Part shown: positions 24,256 through 32,506 of the stretch, one piece after another | How the letters are laid out: the number at the start of each line of letters is the position of its first letter | Numbering within the stretch: the first letter of the stretch is position 1 | Source of the DNA: Desulfovibrionaceae bacterium | GTDB lineage: Bacteria; Desulfobacterota; Desulfovibrionia; Desulfovibrionales; Desulfovibrionaceae | Assembly (NCBI GenBank): GCA_016932995.1 | Contig: JAFGBU010000018.1 | Location: 1 to 64,000, forward strand | DNA length: 64,000 bases | Direction: 5' to 3' | Notes under the pieces: model-generated | What the model saw: the letters and a program-made list of their open reading frames with translations, nothing else | Told to the model about the DNA's origin: nothing | Database searches by the model: none | Program-made: the position numbers and the translations under genes

Positions 24256-24696
24256 CTACTGGACCAGCTGCCAGGTGCCGTCCGGGTTGCGGTAGGCCTT
24301 GGCGTAGACCTTTTCCTTCTTGCCCTCGGCCGTGGTGGTCTCCAGGACCACGTCGCGGTAGGTCCTGTCGTTCTGCGCGTAGGCCGGCTGCGGCGTGGCC
24401 TGGTAGTAGTTGCCGGTGTCCGGGTTGCGCCAGTTCGTGGTCTGCCCGGAAGGCGTGGTCTCCAGGGTCCTCGAGACCTGCTGGCGGTCGTACTTGTCCA
24501 TCTCGTTGCCGATTATGTACCCGAGCAGCAGGCCCACGCCCGCGCCTATGGCCGCGCCCTCGACCTTGTTGCCGAAGGTCAGCGCGCCCAGTGTGGCCCC
24601 GGCCAGGGCCCCGGTCCCGGCGCCGGTCTGGGCCTTGTTGGCGCAGGCCGAGGCCGCGAAAACAACCGCGATGAGCACAGGTATGATCTTGTTCAT
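24256..24696 (-). CDS. Glycine-zipper lipoprotein
   Basis: A 146-residue protein with signal peptide and lipobox (AASAC near residue 18), then a Gly/Ala zipper (GAGTGALAGATLGALTFGNKVEGAAIGAGVGLLLGYIIGNEMD) of the 17-kDa surface-antigen/OmpA-like type, then a polar domain ending DVVLETTTAEGKKEKVYAKAYRNPDGTW. It probably sits in the outer membrane or periplasm with the zipper helices packed in a membrane. An upstream start at 24720 would precede the natural signal peptide and is rejected. Confidence 0.82.
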   Translation of the reverse strand: MNKIIPVLIAVVFAASACANKAQTGAGTGALAGATLGALTFGNKVEGAAIGAGVGLLLGYIIGNEMDKYDRQQVSRTLETTPSGQTTNWRNPDTGNYYQATPQPAYAQNDRTYRDVVLETTTAEGKKEKVYAKAYRNPDGTWQLVQ

Positions 24697-24728
24697 GGGG
24701 CTCCCCCTTGTCTTGCGCAATTCATATC

Positions 24729-24756
24729 AATGTAACTCTTCTGCGGCCCGGGTCAA
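24729..24756 (-). promoter_or_regulatory. Predicted promoter of the glycine-zipper lipoprotein
   Basis: On the minus strand TTGACC (24756-24751), 16-base spacer, TACATT (24734-24729), about 33 bases before the ATG. Confidence 0.45.
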
Positions 24757-24902
24757 GGCCGGTCGCACCACTGCGTATTGGTCCCGAGCAACGGCCGTGC
24801 CAAAAATAAAAACCTTTCATGTCCAGAGGTTGGCGCCAGGGGCCGGGCCGGGGTGCGAAATTTTTGCGCATCGGCCAACACATTTTGCCCGCCCCACGGG
24901 CG

Positions 24903-26117
24903 TCAGGTCAGGGTCTCGCGCTCGCGCACCCCGACCAGGTAGAGGATGGAGTCCAGGCCCAGGGTGGAGATGGAGTGCCCGGCCCCGCGCTTGACCTTGG
25001 GCTTGGCGTGGAAGGCGATGCCCAGGCCCGCGATGTTGAGCATGGGCAGGTCGTTGGCCCCGTCGCCCACGGCGATGACCTGCTGGAGGCTTATGTCCTC
25101 CTTGGCCGCTATCTTGCGCAGCAGCTCGGCCTTCTTGGGCCCGTCCACTATCTGGCCCACGACCTTGCCGGTGAGCCTGTCGTCCCTGATCCCCAGCCTG
25201 TTGGCGTAGACGTAGTCGATGCCCAGGCGGTCCTTGAGCCGGTCGCCGAAAAAGGTGAACCCGCCGGAGATGATGGCGATCTTGTAGCCCACGCGCTTGA
25301 GGTTGGAGATCAGCCTCTCCGCGCCCTCGGTCAGGGGCATGGCCCCGGCGACCTCCTCCAGGACCGAGGTCGGCAGGCCCTTGAGCAGGGCCAGCCTGCG
25401 GCGCAGGCTCTCCTTGAAGTCCAGCTCCCCGCGCATGGCCTGCTCGGTGATGGCGCTGACCCTGTCCCCGACCCCGGCGCGCTTGGCCAGCTCGTCTATG
25501 GCCTCGGCCGCGACCAGGGTGGAGTCCATGTCAAAGGCCACCAGGCGCCGGTTGCGGCGGAACACGTTGTCCTCCTGGAAGGCGATGTCCACCCCCAGGT
25601 CCGAGGCGATGTCCATGAACTGCCGCCTGATGTCCGAGACGTCGTTTGGGATGCCCCGGACCGTGAACTCCACGCAGGCCTGGCGCCGGCCGGACCCGCC
25701 CTTGAGCGGCATGCGGCCGGAAAGCCGGTGGATGGTCTCGATGTTCAGGCCGTTTCGGCTTATGGCCCCGGCCACGCGAAATATCTGCTCGGCGTCAAGG
25801 GCCCGGCCGATGAGGGTCACGATGTGGCGCTTCTTGCCCTCGGCCCCGGCCCACTGCTCGTAGCGGCCCTGGTCCAGGGGGTCCAGCCTCAGGCTCACGC
25901 CCAGCTCGTGGGCCCTGAACAGGAGGTCCTTGAGGATCGGCGCGGACTCGGCCTTGGACGGGATGCGGATGAGCATGCCCAGGGTCAGGAAGTCCTGGAT
26001 GACCACCTGGCCGATGTCCAGGACGTCGACCCCGTAGCCGGCCAGGACCTCGGTCAGGGAGGCGGTCAGCCCGGCCCGGTCCGGGCCGGTGACGTGGATC
26101 AGGATTATCTGCTGCAT
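24903..26117 (-). CDS. serB: Phosphoserine phosphatase with N-terminal ACT domains
   Basis: A 404-residue protein. Two ACT-like domains occupy about 1-175 (IILIHVTGPDRAGLTASLTEVLAGYGVDVLDI and RHIVTLIGRALDAEQIFRVAGAISRNGLNIETI). The HAD phosphatase domain has DMDST (D196, D198), GGF motif IISGGFTFF, and VGDGANDLPML. It removes phosphate from L-phosphoserine to finish serine synthesis; the ACT domains may bind amino acids. ATG 26117 is used because the protein then begins exactly at the first ACT strand. Longer than minimal SerB because of the duplicated regulatory part. Confidence 0.93.
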   Translation of the reverse strand: MQQIILIHVTGPDRAGLTASLTEVLAGYGVDVLDIGQVVIQDFLTLGMLIRIPSKAESAPILKDLLFRAHELGVSLRLDPLDQGRYEQWAGAEGKKRHIVTLIGRALDAEQIFRVAGAISRNGLNIETIHRLSGRMPLKGGSGRRQACVEFTVRGIPNDVSDIRRQFMDIASDLGVDIAFQEDNVFRRNRRLVAFDMDSTLVAAEAIDELAKRAGVGDRVSAITEQAMRGELDFKESLRRRLALLKGLPTSVLEEVAGAMPLTEGAERLISNLKRVGYKIAIISGGFTFFGDRLKDRLGIDYVYANRLGIRDDRLTGKVVGQIVDGPKKAELLRKIAAKEDISLQQVIAVGDGANDLPMLNIAGLGIAFHAKPKVKRGAGHSISTLGLDSILYLVGVRERETLT

Positions 26118-26234
26118 GTGCTCTTGCCCGGCCTTGTCTTCGTCAGCCGGACAGTGGCACAAAATCCGGGCGCAGTAAATGCCGCGGCCGTAAACGCCCC
26201 GGCCTCAAGACGTCCGGGGCGTCCGGCCCCGGGC

Positions 26235-27425
26235 CTAGAGCTTGGACTTGAGCACGATGTCCGTGATCGGCCCGCGGGAGCGCTCGCCCTTGAGCACGAT
26301 GTGCCCGTAGTTCTTGTACCCCTTGAGCTTCTTGACCACCCAGTTCAGGCCGTTGTTGGCCTCGTTGAGATAGGGGTTGTCCACCTGGCGGGTGTCGCCC
26401 AGGCAGATGCACTTGACCCCCTCGCCCATGCGGGTCAGAAGGGCCCTGGTCTCGGCCCGGGACAGGTTCTGCATCTCGTCCACGATGACCACGCAGCCCT
26501 CGAGGTTCATGCCCCTGATGAAGGCTATGGGCTGGACCTCGAACTTCTTGGGGTTGAGCTTCAGGGAATCGGCCCCGGGGTCCAGGAACACGCGGTTGGC
26601 CGGCCGCATCTCGTGGAGCTTGAGCAGCAGGTCGTGGACGTAGCGCACGTAGGGGAGCATCTTCTCCTCCACGTCGCCGGGCAGATAGCCCATCTTGGAG
26701 CCTATCTCGACCACCGGCTTGACCAGGTATATCTTGCGGAAGGGGTTGTCCTTCTTCTCCAGGACCAGGTACAGGGCCGCGGCCAGGGCCAGGAAGGTCT
26801 TGCCGTATCCGGCCTCGGACTGGACCGAGACCAGGTCCACGGCCGGGTCGAGCATCAGCTCCAGGGCCAGGTTCTGGTAGACGCTCCTGGGCTTCACGCC
26901 CCAGATCTCGTGGCTGTAGGTGATGGGCCTGGGCCCGTCCGCGCCGTAGAACACGGGCTGGCCGTTCTCCCAGACAAAGCAGTTGGGCAGCGGGGCCTCG
27001 TCCTCGGCCGCGAACCCGGTGTACAGCTGGGATTCGGACTTGAAGGGCACCGAGTCCCGGTAGCCCTCGCAGTCTATGCCGCAGGCCCGGGCCTTGACCT
27101 GGAGCACGCGGTCGTTGGTTATCAGGGTCGGCCGCTCCAGGCCCAGGTTCTGTATCTCCTTGAGGATGCGCTCGTCAAAGCTCTCGTCGCTGAGCCCCTG
27201 CGCGAATCCGGGGGCCAGGATGTTGACCTCGGAATCAACCAGGATGGTCCTGACCGCCTCGGCGACCACGTGGCCGATGCGCTGGTCTTTCTTGAGCTTG
27301 TCCAGCTCGCTCAGGACCGTGTACGGGACGTGGATCCTGTTTTCATGCCCGTTTCGCAGGGCCGCGATGCACTTAGGGTTCTCGATCAGGACGCTGGTGT
27401 CGAGTACAAACTGCTTTTCGGCCAT
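26235..27425 (-). CDS. PIN-PhoH fusion ATPase/RNA-processing protein
   Basis: A 396-residue protein. The N-terminal PIN domain begins FVLDTSVLIENP, with acidic residues D9, E39/D41 and a further Asp in LITNDRVL, as in nucleases. The C-terminal PhoH ATPase from about 165 has Walker A SEAGYGKTFLALAAAL, VKPVVEIGSKMGYLPGD, Walker B VVIVDEMQNLSRAETRALLTRMG and LGDTRQVDNP. PIN-PhoH (PhoH2) proteins act as RNA helicase/ribonucleases in some bacteria. It is separate from ybeY-type genes here. Confidence 0.92.
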   Translation of the reverse strand: MAEKQFVLDTSVLIENPKCIAALRNGHENRIHVPYTVLSELDKLKKDQRIGHVVAEAVRTILVDSEVNILAPGFAQGLSDESFDERILKEIQNLGLERPTLITNDRVLQVKARACGIDCEGYRDSVPFKSESQLYTGFAAEDEAPLPNCFVWENGQPVFYGADGPRPITYSHEIWGVKPRSVYQNLALELMLDPAVDLVSVQSEAGYGKTFLALAAALYLVLEKKDNPFRKIYLVKPVVEIGSKMGYLPGDVEEKMLPYVRYVHDLLLKLHEMRPANRVFLDPGADSLKLNPKKFEVQPIAFIRGMNLEGCVVIVDEMQNLSRAETRALLTRMGEGVKCICLGDTRQVDNPYLNEANNGLNWVVKKLKGYKNYGHIVLKGERSRGPITDIVLKSKL

Positions 27426-27788
27426 CTCGGGCTCCCTTGTTGGGGTCCTCGGGGATCAAGTCTTGAGCAACCCAGGTCAAGGGCATTCACGCCTGCTCCA
27501 TGGCGCCTCCTTTTGCGAGCCGAAGGTTGTACCACCCCGGGGACCGGCCCTGCTCCCGGCCTCGCTGCCGCCCCTGGTCAGGGGACAAGGGACAACAGAC
27601 CTCCCGGCCCGGACGATGTTTCCTGGCTCAATCCATGAAGGCTTTTTGAGAAAAAGTCTAGACCCGCGGGCAGGAATTCGGGTCGCAAACGCGCTTGCCT
27701 CCGGCTGCGGCCGTGGACCGGGAGAAAGGCCCGGCCTCAGGCCCAAGACCTTGGCCTGCGCGGCGTTCGGCCGGGCCGGGGTTGAGGG
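27426..27788. other. 363-base intergenic stretch without a convincing gene
   Basis: Upstream of the PhoH gene on the minus strand and downstream of the 3D-domain gene. Short open frames exist but have low-complexity Pro/Gly/Arg content typical of non-coding GC-rich DNA. A stretch at 27595-27615 (GACAACAGACCTCCCGG) resembles 17640-17660 (GACAAAAGACCTCCCGG), perhaps a small shared leader or chance. I see no terminator hairpin with a T run and no tRNA. Confidence 0.5.
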
Positions 27789-28283
27789 CTAGATGCTCAG
27801 CAGGGCGACCTTGAATTCACGCTTGCCAAAGGCCAGGGCCTGGTCCTTGTCCCACATGAACACGTCCACCCGCCTGCGGAAGCGGGAGTGCATGAGGTCG
27901 TTGATCTCGAATATGCCCAGGCCGTCGATGCGTATCTTGCGGCCGAAGACCCAGCCCTGGTCGAACAGGTCGCGGGACACGGCCACGGTTCCGGCCCGGA
28001 CCTTGCGCATGCTGGCGGCCACGAACGGGTCCTCGTCGCACTGATCCTGGCTCGGGTTGTAGGCGGTGACCGTGACCTTGAGCACCTGGCGCTGGCCAAA
28101 GGCCTTCTGGAGTATCCGGGCCTCCTCGACCAGCTCCCGCCTGGCATCGGCCGTGTACTTGGCCAGTTCGAGATCATGCCTGAGCCCGACGATCTCGTGC
28201 TCCTTGACCTGGATGGCCACGGCCATCCAGATGAAGAGGCCCAGGACCAGGGGCGGCGCCAAATAGCGTACGGCGTATCGCAT
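27789..28283 (-). CDS. Membrane-anchored 3D-domain protein
   Basis: A 164-residue protein with one N-terminal membrane helix (about 8-25), a coiled-coil linker (about 28-62) and a 3D domain (TVTAYNPSQDQCDEDPFVAAS ... VAVSRDLFDQGWVFGRKIRIDGLGIFEINDLMHSRFRRRVDVFMWDK) with the spaced aspartates that give the fold its name. The same domain forms the catalytic core of MltA-type lytic transglycosylases and resuscitation-promoting-like cell-wall proteins. A role in peptidoglycan turnover is likely but inferred. Confidence 0.8.
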   Translation of the reverse strand: MRYAVRYLAPPLVLGLFIWMAVAIQVKEHEIVGLRHDLELAKYTADARRELVEEARILQKAFGQRQVLKVTVTAYNPSQDQCDEDPFVAASMRKVRAGTVAVSRDLFDQGWVFGRKIRIDGLGIFEINDLMHSRFRRRVDVFMWDKDQALAFGKREFKVALLSI

Positions 28284-28360
28284 TGTCTTTCCCTTTGGCC
28301 AGGTGGCTAATATCATCCTGCGTCCCTGTCAACCCTTGGGGCCGGGCCTTTTTCGAGCCC

Positions 28361-28394
28361 AAAAAGGCCCGGCCGGGAAAAACCCGGCCGGGCC
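28361..28394 (-). terminator. Terminator of flgE
   Basis: Perfect 12-base inverted repeat GGCCCGGCCGGG (28366-28377) / CCCGGCCGGGCC (28383-28394). On the minus strand it is followed by five T residues (complement of 28361-28365), 27 bases past the flgE stop. Confidence 0.8.
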
Positions 28395-28420
28395 GCGAAA
28401 GGCGTTGCGGGCCGTCAGGG

Positions 28421-30022
28421 TCAGCGCTTGATCTGCATGACCGTGTTGAGCAGGGAGTCGGCGGTGGTGACCACCTTGGTGTTGCACTGGAAGCCCCTCT
28501 GGGTCAGGATCAGGTCGGCGAACTCCCGGGCCATGTCCACGTTGGAGGACTCCAGGGTCTTCTCGGATATCTCGCCCCTGCCGCCCTGGCCCGGGACCCC
28601 GTCCTGGGCCTCGCCCGAGGCCTCGGTGGCCGCGAACAGGTTGTTGCCCTCGCGCCTCAGCCCGTCCTCGCTGTTGAAGCGGTACAGGGCGACCTGATAG
28701 AGCTTCATGGACTCGCTGTTGGAGAAATAGCCGATCAGAAAGCCGTCGCTGTCCACGCCCAAAGAGGTCAGGTAGCCGCTGGCGTAGCCGTCCTGATAGG
28801 CCATGAGCGTGGCCGAGCCCGTGTCGTAGCCCGTGGTGGCGTAGACGTTCATCTCGCGGCCGTCCATATTGGCCAACCTGGCCGCGTCGATGCCCACGTT
28901 GCTGGCCGAAAGCCCGGCCGCGTCCCAGGCCGCGTTGCTGCTGCCCAGGCCGAAGTCCAGGGCCACCTGCTGGACGTCCAGGGCCGCGCCCCCGGACCCG
29001 ACAAAGGTTATGTCCATGAGCGGGAAGCCCTCGGAGTCGAAGTCGGCCAGGACCCAGCTGCCGAGCTCCTTGACCCCGCCCGCGGCGCCGCTGTTCAGGG
29101 TGTAGAAGGACTCGCCCACGAGCATGCCGTCGTGGTTGAAGGTCAGGGTGCCCATGGCCAGGAGCCCGGCCGCCGAGGTCCCGACCGTTTCGCTCCGGCC
29201 GTCCTCCGAGGGGTCGATGGCCGCGCAGAACTCCCAATAGCTGTAGCCGCCCCCGGCGTTGGACAGGGCGTTGTCCTCCACCCGGTCGTAATACACGGTC
29301 AGGGTGTGGGCCTCGCCGTCGGCGTCGTAGATGCTGATGCTCGTGGTGTAGTTGGGCGAGACGCCGCCCAGGGGCGGATCGTCGAGCCCGTTCCAGGCCA
29401 GGGCCATGGCGAAAAAGGGGTTGTCGGCGTCCGAGAACTGGCTGACCGCCGAGTAGTCCAGATTGGTGTACAGGGTCGCCGAGGTCGTGGCCCTGGGCGG
29501 CGACTTGACCACCCTTATGGTCTCGCCGTTGATCTCCTCGTCCACGTAGGGCAGTTGGATGTCCTCGACCTGGTCCACGATCCGGCCGGAGTCCTGGTCG
29601 AACTCGTAGCCCTGGAGCCTCAGGCTGTGGGGGTTCAGCAGGTAGCCGTCGACATCGAACCTGAAGTTGCCCGCCCGGGTGTAGTAGTAGGTCCCGGCCT
29701 CGGGGTCCCGGACCCCGAAAAAGCCCCGGCCGCCGATGGCCAAGTCGGTGCTCTCCTGGCCGAGCTCAAAGCCGCCCTGGATGAAGCTGGTGCGGATGGT
29801 CTCCACGGCCACGCCCAAACCCTTCTGGCCGATGGTCACCGCGTCCGAAGGCATCTGGTTGACCGTCCCGGCCAGGTACTCGCTGACCAGGTCGCAGAAC
29901 AGGGCGTCGGTCTTCTTGAAGCCTATGGTGCTGACGTTGGCCAGGTTGTTGCCGATGACGTTCATGCGTTCGCCGTGGGCCAGAAGCCCGGTCACGGCCG
30001 TATGCATGGACTGAAAACTCAT
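28421..30022 (-). CDS. flgE: Flagellar hook protein
   Basis: A 533-residue axial protein. The N-terminal rod motif FQSMHTAVTGLLAHGERMNVIGNNLANVSTIGFKK and the C-terminal segment LESSNVDMAREFADLILTQRGFQCNTKVVTTADSLLNTVMQIKR are the paired helices of FlgE/F/G proteins. The large middle (about 90-470) and the length favour hook protein over rod proteins. GGAGGCGGAA precedes the ATG. It stands alone here, away from other flagellar genes, with its own sigma-54 promoter and terminator. FlgE-paralogue status cannot be excluded. Confidence 0.9.
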   Translation of the reverse strand: MSFQSMHTAVTGLLAHGERMNVIGNNLANVSTIGFKKTDALFCDLVSEYLAGTVNQMPSDAVTIGQKGLGVAVETIRTSFIQGGFELGQESTDLAIGGRGFFGVRDPEAGTYYYTRAGNFRFDVDGYLLNPHSLRLQGYEFDQDSGRIVDQVEDIQLPYVDEEINGETIRVVKSPPRATTSATLYTNLDYSAVSQFSDADNPFFAMALAWNGLDDPPLGGVSPNYTTSISIYDADGEAHTLTVYYDRVEDNALSNAGGGYSYWEFCAAIDPSEDGRSETVGTSAAGLLAMGTLTFNHDGMLVGESFYTLNSGAAGGVKELGSWVLADFDSEGFPLMDITFVGSGGAALDVQQVALDFGLGSSNAAWDAAGLSASNVGIDAARLANMDGREMNVYATTGYDTGSATLMAYQDGYASGYLTSLGVDSDGFLIGYFSNSESMKLYQVALYRFNSEDGLRREGNNLFAATEASGEAQDGVPGQGGRGEISEKTLESSNVDMAREFADLILTQRGFQCNTKVVTTADSLLNTVMQIKR

Positions 30023-30083
30023 TTCCGCCTCCAGACCGGGCCAAGGGAGATGGCCCGGAAAAAAATTCCCTCAAGCGCGCAAC

Positions 30084-30099
30084 AGCAAGGCCCGTGCCA
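30084..30099 (-). promoter_or_regulatory. Sigma-54 promoter of flgE
   Basis: The minus strand reads TGGCACGGGCCTTGCT, matching the -24 (TGGCAC) and -12 (TTGCT) elements with exact spacing. It lies about 62 bases upstream of the ATG. Hook genes are typical sigma-54 class genes. Confidence 0.85.
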
Positions 30100-30183
30100 C
30101 GCTCCTCCGGGTCCGGGGCCGCAATCCTGGACAACAGGGGCCTGGTTCGTCTATTGAGTTGTAAGACACATGGGAACCCGGAC

Positions 30184-31239
30184 ATGAAGACCTCAAACCC
30201 CTTTTCCAGACGCGATTTTCTCAGGACCTGCGGGACGCTCGGCCTGGGCCTGGCCGCGGCCGCGGCCCTGCCCGTCCCGGCCTGGGCCGGGCCCATCGAG
30301 ACCGAGGGCGTCGGGGTCTGCCGGACCAGGCCGCTCATGGGCACCTTCGTGACCATCACCGTGGTCCACGGCTCTGGCCTGTTGGGCGAGGAGGCCGCGG
30401 GCCGGGCCTTCGAGGCCATGGAGGAATTGATCCCGATCTTCGACCGCTTCGACCCGGCCTCGGCCCTGAGCGTGCTCAACCAGACCGGCCGCCTTTCAGG
30501 CGCGCCGAACGAGCTCTGCGGCCTGCTCCAAAGGGCCAAGCGCCTGAACACGGTCAGCAACGGGGCCTTCGACGTCACGGTCAAGCCGCTCATGGACCTG
30601 TTCGGGGAAAGGCTCGGCGAGGGCCGGGCCGGGCTGAGCCCCAAGGACCTGGCCCCGGTCCTTGAGCTGGTGGACTCCTCGGCCCTCAGGGTGGACGGAA
30701 ACCGCATCCGCCTGGACAAGACCGGCATGGGCCTGACCCTGGACGGCGCGGCCAAGGGGCTGATCGTGGACGCGGCCAGCCTGGTCTTAAGACGCCTGGG
30801 CGCGGTCAACCACCTCATAGACGCGGGCGGCGACATCCGGGTCAGCGGCTGCCCGGCCCAAGGCAGGCCCTGGACCGTGGCCATCGAGAACCCGGACAAG
30901 TCCGATCCGGACGCCCGGGTCCGCGGCCCGCGGCGCCACCCCCAGGTCCTGGACATGACCAGCGGCGCGATCGCCACCTCGGGCGGGTACGAGGTCTTTT
31001 TCGACCCCGAAAGACTCTTCCACCACATCGTGGACCCGCACACCGGGCTCTCGCCGAAGGAGGTCAAGGGCGTCTCGGTGCGGGCCCAAAGCGCCCAGGA
31101 GGCCGACGCCCTGTCAACGGCCATCTTCGCCAGCCACCCCAGGCAGGGCCTTGAGCTGGCCGACTCCCTGGCCGGGGTCGAGTGCCTGATCCTGGCCGCG
31201 GGCGGCGCGGCCTGCGCCTCGAGGGGCTGGACGGCCTAG
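30184..31239 (+). CDS. apbE: FAD:protein FMN transferase (ApbE family), Tat-exported
   Basis: A 351-residue protein with a twin-arginine signal (SRRDFLRTCGTLGLGLAAA), then RPLMGTFVTITV, FDVTVKPLMDLF, DLDGAAKG-like LTLDGAAKGLIVD, a sugar/FAD loop LIDAGGDIRVSG and the metal-site region IATSGGYEVFF / FHHIVDPHTGLSP. It attaches FMN covalently to Thr or Ser of flavoproteins such as NQR/RNF subunits in the periplasm. ATG 30184 gives the signal peptide; an earlier frame opening at 30094 adds an implausible extension. Confidence 0.93.
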   Translation: MKTSNPFSRRDFLRTCGTLGLGLAAAAALPVPAWAGPIETEGVGVCRTRPLMGTFVTITVVHGSGLLGEEAAGRAFEAMEELIPIFDRFDPASALSVLNQTGRLSGAPNELCGLLQRAKRLNTVSNGAFDVTVKPLMDLFGERLGEGRAGLSPKDLAPVLELVDSSALRVDGNRIRLDKTGMGLTLDGAAKGLIVDAASLVLRRLGAVNHLIDAGGDIRVSGCPAQGRPWTVAIENPDKSDPDARVRGPRRHPQVLDMTSGAIATSGGYEVFFDPERLFHHIVDPHTGLSPKEVKGVSVRAQSAQEADALSTAIFASHPRQGLELADSLAGVECLILAAGGAACASRGWTA

Positions 31240-31332
31240 GCCCTTGTCAGCCGCCCGGCCAAAGGTTAATGACGGCCTCACGTAACTCTGATAATCATCA
31301 AGACAACCTTATAACCTGCGGAGTCAAAAAGT

Positions 31333-31992
31333 ATGAAAAAGAGTCTGATCGCCTGTCTGGCCATGGCGGCGCTCGTTTGCCTGGCGGCCTGCAACCAGCC
31401 CGCGGGCACGGGCATCAAGCTGGTGGACGCGGCCAAGGTCTTCAAGGAGTGCAAGGCGGGCCAGGAGGGCATGGACTACCTGCGCGACCTGAGCCAGAAC
31501 CTCCAGGCCGAGGCCAAGGACGCCCAGGATGCGGTGCAGAAGGACCAGAGCGAGGAGAACGCGGCCAAGTTCCAGGAGGCCATCGCCAAGTACCAGAGCA
31601 CCATGGCCGCGGAGCAGCAGCGCATAGTGGGCACACTGAACAAGAACTTCAACGAGGTCCTGGACGCCTACCGCGCGGAGAAGAAGATCGACCTGATCCT
31701 CAACAAGCAGACCGCCCTGTCCCAGGAGTCGGGCATTGACGTGACCGACGACATCATCGCCAAGATGAACAACCTGACCATCGAGGTCCTGCCGGCCGAA
31801 CAAAAGGCCGCTGCGGCCCCGCAGGCCGCGCCGGCCCCGCAGGCCGCGCCGGCCCCGGAGGCCGCGCCGGCCGCGGAACCGGCAAAGCAGGAGGCCGCCG
31901 CACCGGCCGCTGAGCCCGTAAAGCCCGAGGCCAAGACAGAGGCCAAGACAGAGGCCCCCGCGCCGGCAAAGACCGAGACCCCGGCCAATTAG
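31333..31992 (+). CDS. Skp/OmpH-like lipoprotein with Ala/Pro/Glu tail
   Basis: A 219-residue protein. Signal peptide ends in lipobox LAAC (C20), so unlike normal Skp it should be lipid-anchored. The mature part (about 28-155) is an OmpH-like coiled coil (KLVDAAKVFKECKAGQEGMDYLRDL ... VTDDIIAKMNNL). The last about 65 residues are low-complexity Ala/Pro/Glu/Lys with short repeats (QAAPAPQAAPAPEAAPA). It probably chaperones outer-membrane proteins or links to the wall through the flexible tail; function is inferred from the fold. Confidence 0.82.
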   Translation: MKKSLIACLAMAALVCLAACNQPAGTGIKLVDAAKVFKECKAGQEGMDYLRDLSQNLQAEAKDAQDAVQKDQSEENAAKFQEAIAKYQSTMAAEQQRIVGTLNKNFNEVLDAYRAEKKIDLILNKQTALSQESGIDVTDDIIAKMNNLTIEVLPAEQKAAAAPQAAPAPQAAPAPEAAPAAEPAKQEAAAPAAEPVKPEAKTEAKTEAPAPAKTETPAN

Positions 31993-32012
31993 CCGACCGC
32001 GCAGCGCGAACC

Positions 32013-32047
32013 AAAAAGGCCCGCCCCTGACAGGGGCGGGCCTTTTT
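32013..32047. terminator. Bidirectional terminator between Skp-like and HPt genes
   Basis: AAAAAGGCCCGCCCCTG (32013-32029) and CAGGGGCGGGCCTTTTT (32031-32047) form a 17-base perfect inverted repeat around one base, with a T run on each strand. It serves both convergent genes. Confidence 0.92.
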
Positions 32048-32067
32048 GCTTGATGTCGCTGAAAAAA

Positions 32068-32436
32068 TCAGGGGCACTGGGTTTCCAGGTAGGTCTTGAC
32101 CGCCTTGAGCACGTCCTCATGGACCAGATCAAGGCCCTGGTGCGCGGCCCTGGCCCCGGCCAAATCGCCCCGCCTGGCCGCGGACTCGACCTCCAGGGCC
32201 ATGGCCATGATGCTCTCGGCCCTTATGACCCCGCTCATGCTCTTCAGGGAATGGGCCCGGCGGACCACCCGGTCCAGGTCGGCGACCTCAAGGGCCTGGG
32301 CCAAGTCCCTGGCGCGCTCCGGACCGTCCTCCACATAGGCCTGGAACAGCTCGCAGACCAGATCCCTGTCCCCTCCGACGCTGTCCAGAATCAAATCCGG
32401 ATCGAATCCGACCCCAGGACCACTGTCAGCTCTCAC
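32068..32436 (-). CDS. HPt-domain phosphotransfer protein
   Basis: A roughly 122-residue single-domain protein: FDPDLILDSVGGDRDLVCELFQAYVEDGPERARDLAQAL, then the phospho-histidine motif VVRRAHSLKSMSGVIRAESI and two further helices. This is the Hpt four-helix bundle that passes phosphate between a hybrid kinase and a regulator. Start is uncertain: GTG 32436 has AAGGGGG upstream; a TTG slightly earlier is also possible. No kinase is adjacent. Confidence 0.82.
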   Translation of the reverse strand: MRADSGPGVGFDPDLILDSVGGDRDLVCELFQAYVEDGPERARDLAQALEVADLDRVVRRAHSLKSMSGVIRAESIMAMALEVESAARRGDLAGARAAHQGLDLVHEDVLKAVKTYLETQCP

Positions 32437-32506
32437 CTGCGCCAACGCCCCCTTGCACCCAGTAAGCACGAATTTAATGCCGGCGGCTAAAAAAATCAAC
32501 CGAATC

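Noticed and set aside
24819-27638. A 939-codon plus-strand open frame opposite serB and the PhoH gene
   Set aside because: It is a shadow of two clear minus-strand genes; composition is His/Gln/Gly/Pro-rich with no domain, as usual for antisense frames in GC-rich DNA.
27477-27746. 89-codon minus-strand frame in the gap before the PhoH gene
   Set aside because: Low-complexity Pro/Gly/Arg/Ser content and no convincing ribosome-binding site.
31800-31990. GCCCCGGCC-type tandem repeat in the Skp-like gene as a DNA regulatory repeat
   Set aside because: It is explained as coding low complexity (Ala/Pro/Glu tail) within an intact frame.
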